Assembly (NCBI GenBank): GCA_023425455.1
Contig: JAFACP010000394.1
Location: 1 to 10,258 of the forward strand
DNA from: Pseudomonadota bacterium
GTDB taxonomy: Bacteria; Pseudomonadota; Gammaproteobacteria; Enterobacterales; Enterobacteriaceae
Direction: 5' to 3'
DNA: 10,258 nucleotides
In this document: positions 1 to 6,621 of the stretch, piece by piece
Layout of the letters: each line of letters opens with the position of its first letter
Position numbering within the stretch: the stretch's first letter is position 1
Made by a program: the position numbers and the translations under genes
The notes under the pieces: generated by a model
Told to the model about the DNA's origin: nothing
Seen by the model: the letters and a program-made list of their open reading frames with translations, nothing else
Database searches by the model: none

Positions 1-168
1 AGCCGATACGGACAAGACGGCGTAGATAAACCCGGTATCGCCCGGTTTTAAACCAACCTCCTGATGCAGCCAGATGGAGAGCAGAGAGCCGGAAGAGGAC
101 CAGCTAACGAAAAAGAAAAAGAGTAACGCACTGAGCAGAGGATAGCTGTGTGAGTGATGCGCTTTCAT
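1..168 (-). CDS. Oligosaccharide:H+ symporter (LacY/CscB-type MFS), N-terminal fragment
   Basis: This is the first 56 codons of a minus-strand gene that continues beyond position 1. The translation begins MKAHHSHSYPLL, followed by a phenylalanine-rich first membrane helix (LLFFFFVSWSSSGSLLSIWL) and then HQEVGLKPGDTGFIYAVLSV. The helix-IWLH-...-DTG-IYAV pattern matches the start of LacY and CscB, so this is very likely a sugar:proton symporter of the oligosaccharide:H+ symporter family in the inner membrane. The fragment is too short to tell sucrose, raffinose, melibiose or lactose specificity. I chose the ATG at 168 because a GAGA stretch lies about 9 nt upstream. An in-frame ATG at 201 has no ribosome binding site and overlaps an operator-like palindrome. 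The gene is divergent from a CscR-like repressor, which probably controls it. Confidence 0.85.
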   Translation of the reverse strand, partial: MKAHHSHSYPLLSALLFFFFVSWSSSGSLLSIWLHQEVGLKPGDTGFIYAVLSVSA

Positions 169-201
169 TTTGAGATTCTCATTGAGGAGTAACGCATGCA
201 T

Positions 202-213
202 GTTAACGTTAAC
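202..213. promoter_or_regulatory. Operator-like palindrome, copy 1
   Basis: GTTAACGTTAAC is a perfect 12-bp palindrome, extended to 14 bp by flanking T and A. It lies 33 bp upstream of the permease start and has an identical partner at 266-277. Even-length symmetric sites with a central CG are typical LacI-family operators, so the adjacent repressor is the likely ligand. That assignment is inference. Confidence 0.7.
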
Positions 214-246
214 AAAAAAGATCGTTCATCTGATTCCAGCGTGTTT

Positions 247-262
247 TATGATGTTAATCACA
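247..262 (-). promoter_or_regulatory. Probable CRP-cAMP site
   Basis: Read on the minus strand this is TGTGATTAACATCATA, matching TGTGA-N6-TCACA at 9 of 10 core bases. It lies between the two GTTAACGTTAAC palindromes and upstream of the permease gene, which would fit catabolite activation of a sugar permease that is also under a LacI-type repressor. Confidence 0.6.
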
Positions 263-265
263 CAA

Positions 266-277
266 GTTAACGTTAAC
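266..277. promoter_or_regulatory. Operator-like palindrome, copy 2
   Basis: This is a second perfect copy of GTTAACGTTAAC, 64 bp from the first (about six helical turns). A dimer of dimers could bridge the two, or each copy could serve one of the divergent genes. It adjoins the CRP-like site on its left. Confidence 0.7.
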
Positions 278-413
278 ATACAGAAAAAGAGATCCCGATC
301 ATATCTCCGTCTCCCTTTCTGACGGGACTTCTGCAGGAGAATATCGGATAATCCTTTTACATCATGACGTTAGAAACCAGCCTGTCTGTTAGAGATAGCG
401 GCGGAGTACCCTT

Positions 414-1412
414 ATGGCATCCCTGAAAGATGTAGCTAAGCTGGCAAACGTGTCACTTATGACCGTTTCTCGCGCGCTCAACAACCCGGAACGGCTGAAG
501 CCTGAGACCCTGGCGCGGGTTCGCGCGGCGGTCGAACAAACCCAGTATGTCCCAGACCTGTCGGCGAAAAAGATCCGCGGGGCGCACACCCGGCAAAACA
601 CCATTGGGGTACTGGCGCTGGATACCATCACCACCCCTTTTTCCGTCGAGATCACGCTCTCTATCGAGGAGACGGCCAGAGCCCATGGCTGGAACAGTTT
701 TGTGGTGAATATGTTTTCCGAAGACAGCCCGGAACAGATCGTGGACTTGCTGATCGCGCATCGTCCCGCCGGGATCATCTACACCACCATGGGATTACGT
801 CAGGTTCCGGTACCGGAAAAACTGCTTACCCTTCCCTGCGTGCTTGCCAACTGTGAAAGCCTGAACGATGAGATTGCGAGCTACATTCCGGATGATGAAG
901 AGGGACAGTATCAGGCCGCACAGGCGCTCTTTGCGTCGGGTTATCGCCGCCCGCTCTGCCTGCACCTTCCGCAAACGCACCTGGCAACCCGGCGCCGCTT
1001 TCAGGGCTTAGCGCGGGCCTGTCGTGAGGCAGGCATTGACCCGGATACGCTGATCCATCACTACATGGCGCAGGGTGATGAGCATTATCGGGATATCCCG
1101 GGAAAAGTGATCGCGCATATCCGGCAGCAAAGCGCGCAGTTTGATTCGATTATTTGCGGCAACGACCGCATCGCTTTTATGGTCTATCAAACGCTGCTGT
1201 CGCAGGGATTACGCATCCCTCAGGATGTCGCCGTGGTCGGTTATGACAATATGGTGGGGATTGGGGATCTGTTTTTACCGCCGCTATCCACGGTACAACT
1301 TCCCCACTATGAGATAGGGCGGCTCAGCGCCCTGCATATTATTAACGGCTATCGCCACCGCAACACCGTGCGGGTAGCCAGCCCGTGGCTACCCCGTGAG
1401 TCGATCGCCTAG
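414..1412 (+). CDS. LacI-family transcriptional repressor, CscR-like
   Basis: This encodes a 332-residue DNA-binding repressor of normal LacI-family length. The N-terminal helix-turn-helix is at residues 4-23 ([20 protein letters not shown]), with the hinge region near [12 protein letters not shown] (45-56). A periplasmic-binding-protein-like sensor domain fills the rest and includes ICGNDR (247-252) and DVAVVGYDN (271-279). From memory it resembles the sucrose repressor CscR in several blocks: [36 protein letters not shown] and [13 protein letters not shown]. The ATG at 414 is preceded by GGAG at 403-406 with 7-nt spacing. The divergent neighbour is an oligosaccharide symporter, so the likely role is repression of a local disaccharide uptake operon and perhaps of itself. 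Inducer and exact targets are unknown. The stop codon overlaps the stop of convergent araE. Confidence 0.9.
   Translation: MASLKDVAKLANVSLMTVSRALNNPERLKPETLARVRAAVEQTQYVPDLSAKKIRGAHTRQNTIGVLALDTITTPFSVEITLSIEETARAHGWNSFVVNMFSEDSPEQIVDLLIAHRPAGIIYTTMGLRQVPVPEKLLTLPCVLANCESLNDEIASYIPDDEEGQYQAAQALFASGYRRPLCLHLPQTHLATRRRFQGLARACREAGIDPDTLIHHYMAQGDEHYRDIPGKVIAHIRQQSAQFDSIICGNDRIAFMVYQTLLSQGLRIPQDVAVVGYDNMVGIGDLFLPPLSTVQLPHYEIGRLSALHIINGYRHRNTVRVASPWLPRESIA
1372..1394. other. Perfect 9-bp inverted repeat inside the 3' end of the repressor gene
   Basis: GGGTAGCCA (1372-1380) and TGGCTACCC (1386-1394) form a GC-rich 9-bp stem with a 5-nt loop within the last codons of the repressor gene, about 15 bp before the shared stop region with araE. 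Neither strand has a T-run after the stem, so it is not a standard intrinsic terminator. It could stabilise or pause either convergent transcript. Confidence 0.6.
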
Positions 1413-2824
1413 TTTCCGATGTCGCGCAGCTTTTCACCGGCCATCAGCCTGCGCTCGATATGTTCCAGCGTCACCCCTTTGGTCTCCGGGATCAGCCAGA
1501 AGGTGATGCCAATAAACACGACGTTCAGCACGGTGTAGAGCCAGAACGTGCCGGCGGCGCCGATGGCATCGAGCAGCGTCAGGAAGGTGGCACCAATGAT
1601 CATGTTCGACACCCAGTTCGTCGTCGTTGAGCAGGTGATACCGAAATCGCGGCATTTCAGCGGCTGAATTTCGGAGCACAGGATCCACACAACCGGCGCG
1701 GCGCTCATTGCATAACCCGCGATACACATCATCGTCATCCCCACGGAGAGCCAGGAGAGGCCGCTGGAGGCGGTGCCGTTATCAAACTGCATCAGGCAGT
1801 AGCCGAGGATCAGCGTGCCCAGCGCCATCACGCTAAAGCCAATTTTCAGCGCCGGTTTCCGCCCGGCTTTATCAACGGTAAAGACCGCAATAAAGGTGGC
1901 GAACATAAAGGTGAGCCCGACCACCAGCGTGGCTATCATCTGCTGTTCCGTGGTGGTGAAACCGGCCATTTTGAAGATCCGCGGCGCGTAATACATGATG
2001 ATGTTCATGCCGGTAAACTGCTGCATCGCCTGCAGCAACATGCCGAGAAACACCGCCCGACGCACGTTACGGTTAGCCTTAAACAGCGACCAGCCGCCCT
2101 GCTTCAGCGTCAGACTTTCACGGATCTCGTTCAGCTCTTCGCGCGCTTTTTCTGAGGTATCACGCAGCATGCGCAGCACCTCTTCCGCCTCCACATGTCG
2201 TCCCTTTTGCGCCAGCCAGCGCGGGCTGTTGGGCAGAAAGACAACCAGCACGATCAGGAGAACAGCAGGTAACGCCAGCACGCCGAGCATCGCACGCCAG
2301 TTTCCGCTGTAGCTAAACCAGGTATCCGAAAGAAAAGCCAGCACAATCCCCAGCGTCACCATCAGCTGGTACATGCTGATCATTTTGCCGCGCACGTTTT
2401 CGCTCGCCATTTCTGAGAGATAGAGCGGCGCGGTGTAGGAGGCGATCCCCACCGCCACCCCGAGCAGCACGCGGGAAAGCAGCAGAACTTCGACGCTGCC
2501 GGCAAACGCCGAGCCAAGCGAGCCGGCCACAAACAGCACAGCGCCTGCCATCAGGCTATATTTTCGACCAAGCCGGAAAGAGAGCCAGCCGTTAAACAGC
2601 GCGCCAAGCGCCGCGCCGAGCATCATGCTGCTCACCACCCACTCCTGCAGGCGACTGCTAAGGGTAAAGTGATCGGTTATAAAGGGAAGTGCCCCCGCAA
2701 TCACACCGATATCCAGTCCAAACAACAGGCCCGCCACCGCCGCCGCGATGGAGACAAACTGGTTCATACGTCGGGTATCCCGCAGGGCGCCGGGCATAAG
2801 GGTAGAGTCATTTATAGATGTCAT
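1409..2824 (-). CDS. araE: Arabinose:H+ symporter AraE
   Basis: AraE imports L-arabinose with a proton across the inner membrane (low-affinity, high-capacity route). The 471-residue protein is almost identical along its length to E. coli AraE (472 residues) as I recall it. Sugar-porter signatures are in place: RLGRK (84-88) after helix 2, NSPRWL (199-204) at the end of helix 6, QQFTGMN (268-274) in helix 7, and PETKGVTLE (446-454) after helix 12. Twelve membrane helices are expected. The ATG at 2824 has only a weak ribosome binding site, but its start ([21 protein letters not shown]) aligns with the E. coli N-terminus. The upstream region carries AraC and CRP sites. The gene lies next to kduD as in K-12, but its downstream neighbour is a CscR-like repressor where K-12 has ygeA. 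Confidence 0.97.
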   Translation of the reverse strand: MTSINDSTLMPGALRDTRRMNQFVSIAAAVAGLLFGLDIGVIAGALPFITDHFTLSSRLQEWVVSSMMLGAALGALFNGWLSFRLGRKYSLMAGAVLFVAGSLGSAFAGSVEVLLLSRVLLGVAVGIASYTAPLYLSEMASENVRGKMISMYQLMVTLGIVLAFLSDTWFSYSGNWRAMLGVLALPAVLLIVLVVFLPNSPRWLAQKGRHVEAEEVLRMLRDTSEKAREELNEIRESLTLKQGGWSLFKANRNVRRAVFLGMLLQAMQQFTGMNIIMYYAPRIFKMAGFTTTEQQMIATLVVGLTFMFATFIAVFTVDKAGRKPALKIGFSVMALGTLILGYCLMQFDNGTASSGLSWLSVGMTMMCIAGYAMSAAPVVWILCSEIQPLKCRDFGITCSTTTNWVSNMIIGATFLTLLDAIGAAGTFWLYTVLNVVFIGITFWLIPETKGVTLEHIERRLMAGEKLRDIGN

Positions 2825-2858
2825 AGGGTTCTGCCTGAACAGCGAAATTCGTTAACTG

Positions 2859-2888
2859 AAATTACGAGATAGCGGGAAAAAGTGTCAG
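2859..2888 (-). promoter_or_regulatory. araE promoter (-35/-10)
   Basis: On the minus strand, CTGACA (2888-2883) serves as -35 and TAATTT (2864-2859) as -10 with an 18-bp spacer. GTAATT with 17 bp is the alternative. The -35 overlaps the end of the AraC I2-like half-site, as in the E. coli ara promoters, and a CTTTTT tract follows as it does in araBAD. The transcription start would be near 2851. Confidence 0.6.
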
Positions 2889-2922
2889 GCTGTAACTCGC
2901 GAAGATATGGACTATTTCGCTA
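2885..2922 (-). promoter_or_regulatory. AraC binding half-sites I1 and I2 of araE
   Basis: On the minus strand, 2922-2906 reads TAGCGAAATAGTCCATA, an exact match to the AraC half-site pattern TAGC-N7-TCCATA. After a 4-bp gap, 2901-2885 reads CGCGAGTTACAGCCTGA, a degenerate I2-type half-site ending CCTGA that runs into the -35. The 17+4+17 layout reproduces the E. coli araBAD I1-I2 arrangement, so araE is expected to be activated by AraC with arabinose. Confidence 0.85.
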
Positions 2923-2935
2923 CGGCATAGCGTTC

Positions 2936-2951
2936 TGTGATGGACATTACA
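2936..2951 (+). promoter_or_regulatory. CRP-cAMP site of araE
   Basis: TGTGATGGACATTACA matches TGTGA-N6-TCACA at 9 of 10 core bases. It lies just upstream of the AraC I1 half-site, the usual CRP position in AraC-dependent promoters. Confidence 0.75.
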
Positions 2952-3090
2952 ATTTCAAACGATGGTAAATAATTGCCATATTTTACTAACCAATTAATTA
3001 TCAACAAATAAAACTGTGATTTATGTCATTTTTGATTTTTACGTATGGACTTTTCATCTTAATCGATATGGATAATGGCCATTTCGGGCG
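2952..3090. other. AT-rich spacer with a possible second CRP site and an AraC-like half-site
   Basis: This stretch lies between the araE control region and the kduD terminator and holds no gene. TGTGATTTATGTCATT (3015-3030) resembles a CRP site (8 of 10 core bases). TATGGACTTTTCATCTTA begins at 3044 and keeps the TATGGA end of an AraC half-site but not the TAGC end. Both are weak. AATGGCCATT (3074-3083) is a short palindrome of unknown meaning. Confidence 0.35.
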
Positions 3091-3120
3091 AAAAAAAACC
3101 TCCGCCCGCAGGCAGAGGTT
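3091..3120 (-). terminator. Intrinsic terminator of the kduI-kduD operon
   Basis: On the minus strand, AACCTCTGCC, a TGCG loop and GGCGGAGGTT form a 10-bp stem with one A-C mismatch, followed directly by a run of T residues (the A-run at 3091-3098). It starts 17 bp after the kduD stop codon. Confidence 0.9.
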
Positions 3121-3136
3121 TATATCCAGCGTGACC

Positions 3137-3898
3137 TCAGCGCGCCAGCCAGCCGCCATCAACGGCGACGGTATAGCCGTTGATGTAGTCGGAGGCCGGT
3201 GATGCCAGAAATACAACCGGCCCCATCAGATCGCCCGGCAGACCCCAGCGCCCCGCCGGGATACGGTCCAGGATCTCCGCACTGCGTTGTTCATCGGCGC
3301 GCAGCTGCTGGGTGTTATTGGTGGCCATATAGCCCGGTGCGATGGCATTGACGTTAATGTTGTGCTTCGCCCACTCGTTCGCCAGCAGACGGGTAACCCC
3401 CATCACCGCGCTTTTTGACGCGGTGTAAGACGGCACGCGGATCCCGCCCTGGAAGGAGAGCATCGACGCGATGTTAATGATCTTGCCGCCGTTACCCTGG
3501 GCGATGAAGTGCTTCGCTGCCGCCTGCGACATGAAGAACACGCTCTTGATGTTCAGGTCCATCACATCATCCCAGTCGCGTTCGCTGAAGCTGATCGCGT
3601 CTTCACGGCGAATAAGGCCGGCGTTGTTGACCAGAATATCGATATGGCCAAACTCGGCGACCGCGCGGTCCAGCAGCTCAGGGATGGCGTCGATTTTACG
3701 CAGATCGGCGGTCAGGCTCAGGAAACGACGGCCCAGCGCGGTGACGCGCTCAATGGTTTCCGTCGGCTCGACAATGTTAATGCCGACGATATCACAACCG
3801 GCTTCCGCCAGACCCAGCGCCATACCCTGGCCCAGCCCGGTGTCACAACCGGAAACCACAGCCACTTTGCCCTGCAGAGAAAATGTATCCAGAATCAT
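3137..3898 (-). CDS. kduD: 2-dehydro-3-deoxy-D-gluconate 5-dehydrogenase KduD
   Basis: KduD is a cytoplasmic short-chain dehydrogenase that interconverts 2,5-diketo-3-deoxygluconate and 2-keto-3-deoxygluconate with NAD(H), the last step of pectin-fragment breakdown before KDG kinase. The 253 residues equal the E. coli length. The nucleotide-binding glycine motif is SGCDTGLGQG (16-25), where E. coli has T at the first position. NNAG is at 91-94, and the catalytic set is Ser145, Tyr158 and Lys162 (YTASK). The ATG at 3898 follows AAGGA on the minus strand at normal spacing. It is second in an operon with kduI, 62 bp downstream of it, and ends at a strong terminator. It is probably transcribed from the KdgR-controlled kduI promoter. 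Confidence 0.97.
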   Translation of the reverse strand: MILDTFSLQGKVAVVSGCDTGLGQGMALGLAEAGCDIVGINIVEPTETIERVTALGRRFLSLTADLRKIDAIPELLDRAVAEFGHIDILVNNAGLIRREDAISFSERDWDDVMDLNIKSVFFMSQAAAKHFIAQGNGGKIINIASMLSFQGGIRVPSYTASKSAVMGVTRLLANEWAKHNINVNAIAPGYMATNNTQQLRADEQRSAEILDRIPAGRWGLPGDLMGPVVFLASPASDYINGYTVAVDGGWLAR

Positions 3899-3919
3899 AT
3901 TGTTTCCTTATTCTTCAGC

Positions 3920-3936
3920 GCCTGTCACCAACAGGC
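3920..3936 (-). other. Intercistronic hairpin between kduI and kduD
   Basis: GCCTGT and ACAGGC form a 6-bp stem with a 5-nt loop in the 62-bp gap between kduI and kduD. There is no T-run, so it is more likely an mRNA-stability or processing element than a terminator. Confidence 0.4.
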
Positions 3937-3960
3937 AGGTTTATGCTTAACTGCCCGCGA

Positions 3961-4797
3961 CTAGCGCAGATCTTTTATCGCGACGTGGTCCATATCATCA
4001 AAGACCTGGTTTTCCCCGACCATCCCCCAGATGAAGGTATAGGCACGGGTCCCCACGCCAGAATGGATAGACCAGCTCGGCGAGATCACCGCCTGCTCGT
4101 TGTGCATCACGATATGGCGCGTTTCCTGCGGCTGACCCATCATGTGGAAAACGCAGGCGTCATCTTCCATGTTGAAGTAGAAATAGACTTCCATGCGGCG
4201 CTCGTGGGTATGGCACGGCATGGTGTTCCACAGGTTGCCAGGCTCAAGCTCGGTCAGCCCCATACTGAGCTGACAGGTTTCCAGCACATCCGGAACAAAG
4301 TATTTGTTGATGGTGCGGCGGTTGCTGGTGAGATTGTCACCCAGCGTCACCGGAGCAACATCCGCTGGCGTCACTTTTTTGGTTGGATAAGTGGTATGCG
4401 CCGGTGCGCAGTTATAATAGAACTTCGCCGGTTTGCTGCTATCGATGCTGGCAAAAACCACCTCTTTTGCCCCTTTGCCCACGTACAGCGCATCACGGTG
4501 GCCAATCTCATAGCATTGACCGTCTACGGTGATCGTGCCCGGACCGCCGATGTTGATCGCCCCAAGCTCACGCCGCTCAAGTAAACAGGAGACGCCGAGC
4601 TGTTTGCCCACCTCTCCACCCACGGAGACGGTTTTTGCCACCGGCATAACCCCGCCGACAATGATGCGATCGATATGGCTGTAGACCATGGTGTACTTGT
4701 CAGCGTCAAACACGTTCTCGATTAAAAACTCATCGCGCAGCGCCTGGGTATCCAGCGTTTTTGCATGCGCACTGTGGATGCTTTGTCTGACCTCCAC
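3961..4797 (-). CDS. kduI: 5-keto-4-deoxyuronate isomerase KduI
   Basis: KduI is a zinc-dependent cytoplasmic isomerase that converts 5-keto-4-deoxyuronate (formed by Ogl) to 2,5-diketo-3-deoxygluconate, the substrate of KduD. I place the start at the GTG at 4797-4795. It gives 278 residues, exactly the E. coli length, with [11 protein letters not shown] aligning to E. coli [11 protein letters not shown], and GGAGG (minus strand, 4807-4803) sits 5 nt upstream. The longer open frame to 4872 would read through the KdgR box and promoter leader. The cupin metal ligands are all present at the expected numbers: His196, His198 and Glu203 in [10 protein letters not shown], and His245 in SWSIH. It is first in the kduI-kduD operon and divergent from ogl. 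Confidence 0.97.
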   Translation of the reverse strand: MEVRQSIHSAHAKTLDTQALRDEFLIENVFDADKYTMVYSHIDRIIVGGVMPVAKTVSVGGEVGKQLGVSCLLERRELGAINIGGPGTITVDGQCYEIGHRDALYVGKGAKEVVFASIDSSKPAKFYYNCAPAHTTYPTKKVTPADVAPVTLGDNLTSNRRTINKYFVPDVLETCQLSMGLTELEPGNLWNTMPCHTHERRMEVYFYFNMEDDACVFHMMGQPQETRHIVMHNEQAVISPSWSIHSGVGTRAYTFIWGMVGENQVFDDMDHVAIKDLR

Positions 4798-4839
4798 GTT
4801 AACCTCCAGAATTAACCATGCCCGAAGGCAAAAATGATT

Positions 4840-4858
4840 AACGAAACGGCGTTTCGTT
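4840..4858. promoter_or_regulatory. KdgR box in the kduI leader
   Basis: AACGAAACGGCGTTTCGTT is a perfect palindrome of 8-bp arms around GGC, and it fits the KdgR operator pattern (GAAAC-N3/4-GTTTC type). It lies just downstream of the predicted kduI transcription start, a position that blocks transcription, so KdgR should repress kduI-kduD until KDG accumulates. Confidence 0.85.
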
Positions 4859-4872
4859 TTATCGATTGGCAC

Positions 4873-4901
4873 ATAGTATCTGCTGGCTCAGGGCTTTTCA
4901 A
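4873..4901 (-). promoter_or_regulatory. kduI promoter
   Basis: On the minus strand, TTGAAA (4901-4896) and TACTAT (4878-4873) are separated by 17 bp, a good sigma-70 promoter. The predicted start is near 4866, giving a leader of about 70 nt. One KdgR box lies just downstream and another just upstream. Confidence 0.75.
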
Positions 4902-4906
4902 TTGCA

Positions 4907-4925
4907 TTTAAAACGATGTTTCAAT
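4907..4925. promoter_or_regulatory. Second KdgR box upstream of the kduI promoter
   Basis: On the minus strand this reads ATTGAAACATCGTTTTAAA, matching about 14 of 18 informative positions of the KdgR consensus AATGAAACA-N-TGTTTCATT. It abuts the -35 of kduI. The match is weaker than those at 4840 and 5151. Confidence 0.55.
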
Positions 4926-5150
4926 TTTATTGTTAATTAATACCAGAATTGCAGTTCGGATCACGATTGTTGAGAGGTTGACGAATCAGCGAGGCCAGAT
5001 ATGAACGCGGGACAATTTATATTTATCATAATAAACAATGAATTATAAAACCTTTAAAATTTGACGGCGGGGAAAACTTTCCCTGCCGAAAATCAAAGAT
5101 GTGCTGACGAAGGCCGACGAAAAGTGCAAATTGCGCCACCAGTCACACAT
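4926..5150. other. Intergenic region between kduI and ogl control elements
   Basis: No gene was seen. TTGACG (4978-4983) and TATGAA (5000-5005) with a 16-bp spacer form a possible plus-strand promoter for ogl with a leader of over 200 nt. A stem of 11 bp (5065-5088) is described separately. TGCGCCACCAGTCACA (5132-5147) matches a CRP site at 8 of 10 core bases and lies just before the ogl KdgR box. Confidence 0.4.
5065..5088. other. Long near-perfect inverted repeat in the kduI-ogl intergenic region
   Basis: CGGCGGGGAAA (5065-5075) can pair with TTTCCCTGCCG (5078-5088), giving 11 bp with one G-T wobble and a 2-nt centre (in RNA, a slightly larger loop). The plus strand continues AAAATC and the minus strand CAAATTTT, so neither side has a clean T-run and it is not a convincing terminator. 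Its role is unknown. It could be an RNA hairpin in a long ogl leader or a protein-binding palindrome. Confidence 0.55.
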
Positions 5151-5169
5151 AGTGAAACAATGTTTTGAT
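5151..5169. promoter_or_regulatory. KdgR box of ogl
   Basis: AGTGAAACAATGTTTTGAT fits the KdgR consensus AATGAAACA-N-TGTTTCATT at most positions. It lies 58 bp upstream of the ogl start codon, so ogl and kduI-kduD are probably co-repressed by KdgR and induced by KDG. Confidence 0.8.
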
Positions 5170-5226
5170 ATTTTAGCGATAGATTTTCAATTCATCTTTC
5201 ACCGTTTTACAGGAAAGGAGCACATT

Positions 5227-6402
5227 ATGGCTAAAGGTATGCGGGTCAAGCTGAACTATCAGGTCAGCCGCGATCCGGATACGGGCGTGGACGTCACCCG
5301 CCTGACCCCCCCTGAGGTAACCTGTCATCGCAACTACTTCTACCAGAAATGCTTCTTTAATGACGGCAGCCATCTGCTGTTTGCGGGGGAGTTTGACGGC
5401 CACTGGAACTACTACCTGCTGGATCTGAAAAACGCAGAAGCGGTGCAATTGACCGAAGGCGCTGGCGATAACACCTTCGGCGGGTTCCTCTCGCCGGATG
5501 ACAGCGCGTTCTATTATGTGAAGCACGATCGCACCCTGCTGGAGGTGAATTTACAAACCCTGGCGGAACGCGAAGTGTATCGCGTTCCGGACGACTGGGT
5601 AGGTTACGGGACCTGGGTCGCCAACAGCGACTGCAGCAAACTGGTGGGGATCGAGATTGCCAGCAGCGACTGGACGCCGCTGAACGACTGGAAAATCTTC
5701 CATGACTTTTTCCATAAAGGGCCGCACTGCCGCCTGCTGAAGGTGGATCTGAAAACCGGTGCCAGCGCAACCATTCACGAAGAGAAAAACTGGCTCGGCC
5801 ATCCGATTTACCGTCCCTTCGACGACAACACGGTTGCCTTTTGTCATGAAGGCCCGCATGACCTGGTCGACGCGCGTATGTGGCTGGTTAACGAAGATGG
5901 CAGCAACGTGCGCAAAGTCAAAGAGCACGCTGAGGGCGAAAGCTGCACTCACGAATTCTGGGTACCCAACGGCTCTGCGCTGATTTATGTCTCCTATCTG
6001 AAGGGCAAACAGGGCCGCACGATTTACCGCTTCAACCCCGACAACGGCGTAAACGAAGCGCTGATGCAAATGCCCGCCTGTTCACACCTGATGAGCAACG
6101 TCGATGGCACTCTGCTGGTGGGTGATGGTTCCGGTACGCCGGTAGACGTGAAAGATACCAGCGGTTACACCATTGATAACGACCCTTATCTTTATGCCTT
6201 CGACGTAGCGAAAAAAGCGTACTTCCGCGTTGCGCGTCATGACACTTCATGGGCGACCGTGGCCAACAGCCGCCAGGTTACCCACCCGCACCCTTCGTTT
6301 ACCCCGGATGATAAAGCGGTCCTGTTTAGTTCCGATAAAGACGGCAAGCCCGCCCTCTATATCGCGAAACTTCCTGAGCAACCTGAAATGTTGCATGCAT
6401 GA
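5227..6402 (+). CDS. ogl: Oligogalacturonate lyase
   Basis: Ogl is a cytoplasmic Mn2+-dependent polysaccharide lyase of family PL22. It cleaves digalacturonate and unsaturated digalacturonate from pectin to 5-keto-4-deoxyuronate, which feeds KduI. The 391-residue protein has the seven-bladed propeller-type repeats of the family and matches Dickeya Ogl (388 residues) in long blocks: LTPPEVTCHRNYFYQKCFF, DNTFGGFLSP, NTVAFCHEGPHDLVDARMW and EGESCTHEFWVP. Catalytic His211 and Arg217, and metal ligands His287 (CSHLMSN), Gln350, His353 and His355 (RQVTHPHPSF), are all present at the family's numbering. I chose the ATG at 5227 because AGGAAAGGAG ends 6 nt before it and MAKG is the family's N-terminus; the open frame to 5101 would run through the KdgR box. 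K-12 lacks this gene at the locus. Confidence 0.97.
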   Translation: MAKGMRVKLNYQVSRDPDTGVDVTRLTPPEVTCHRNYFYQKCFFNDGSHLLFAGEFDGHWNYYLLDLKNAEAVQLTEGAGDNTFGGFLSPDDSAFYYVKHDRTLLEVNLQTLAEREVYRVPDDWVGYGTWVANSDCSKLVGIEIASSDWTPLNDWKIFHDFFHKGPHCRLLKVDLKTGASATIHEEKNWLGHPIYRPFDDNTVAFCHEGPHDLVDARMWLVNEDGSNVRKVKEHAEGESCTHEFWVPNGSALIYVSYLKGKQGRTIYRFNPDNGVNEALMQMPACSHLMSNVDGTLLVGDGSGTPVDVKDTSGYTIDNDPYLYAFDVAKKAYFRVARHDTSWATVANSRQVTHPHPSFTPDDKAVLFSSDKDGKPALYIAKLPEQPEMLHA

Positions 6403-6431
6403 TTTGAGTTAGTGTTTCTGTAACTGGCCTT

Positions 6432-6458
6432 GCCCTTCATTATGAAGGGCTTTTTTTT
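6432..6458 (+). terminator. Intrinsic terminator of ogl
   Basis: GCCCTTCAT and ATGAAGGGC form a perfect 9-bp stem, in practice with a slightly opened loop, followed directly by eight T residues. It starts 30 bp after the ogl stop. Confidence 0.93.
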
Positions 6459-6566
6459 GTTTCTCTTAAACGGATATTTATCGCCACAATACCGCTGTGC
6501 CACGGCGTATTTCTCACGGTCAGCTTGCCGGCACCAGCAACATATTTATGAGCAGGAATAAGACGT

Positions 6567-6592
6567 AAAAAAACCGGCTCATGACGAGCCGG
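6567..6592 (-). terminator. Intrinsic terminator of kdgM
   Basis: On the minus strand, CCGGCTC, the loop GTCAT and GAGCCGG are followed by seven T residues (A-run at 6567-6573). It begins 30 bp after the kdgM stop. With the ogl terminator it brackets a gap of about 110 bp that shows nothing else. Confidence 0.92.
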
Positions 6593-6621
6593 CGCTTTCC
6601 GGAGATATATCTGAAGATGAT

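Noticed and set aside
2851..2856. GTTAAC near the araE promoter as a third operator for the CscR-like repressor
   Set aside because: Only half of the 12-bp palindrome is present, and six-base matches of this kind recur elsewhere by chance (for example at 4798-4803).
3097..3120. Repeat array or CRISPR-like structure from recurring hairpins
   Set aside because: The hairpins in the window differ from each other and each terminator follows a gene end. There are no regularly spaced direct repeats.
3883..4584. Plus-strand open frame opposite kduI and the kduD-kduI gap
   Set aside because: It is antisense to well-conserved kduI, has no ribosome binding site and no family resemblance.
4798..4872. 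Longer kduI starting near 4872
   Set aside because: The extension crosses the KdgR palindrome and predicted leader, and has no counterpart in E. coli KduI.
4955..4974. CRP site between kduI and ogl (GTTCGGATCAC region)
   Set aside because: Only about 6 of 10 core bases match, so it is no better than chance in this region.
5101..5226. N-terminal extension of ogl by 42 residues in the same frame
   Set aside because: It has no family similarity, runs through the KdgR box, and a strong ribosome binding site lies just before the ATG at 5227.
6459..6566. Small gene or RNA between the ogl and kdgM terminators
   Set aside because: There is no open frame with a ribosome binding site, no clear promoter and no stable hairpin in these 108 bases.
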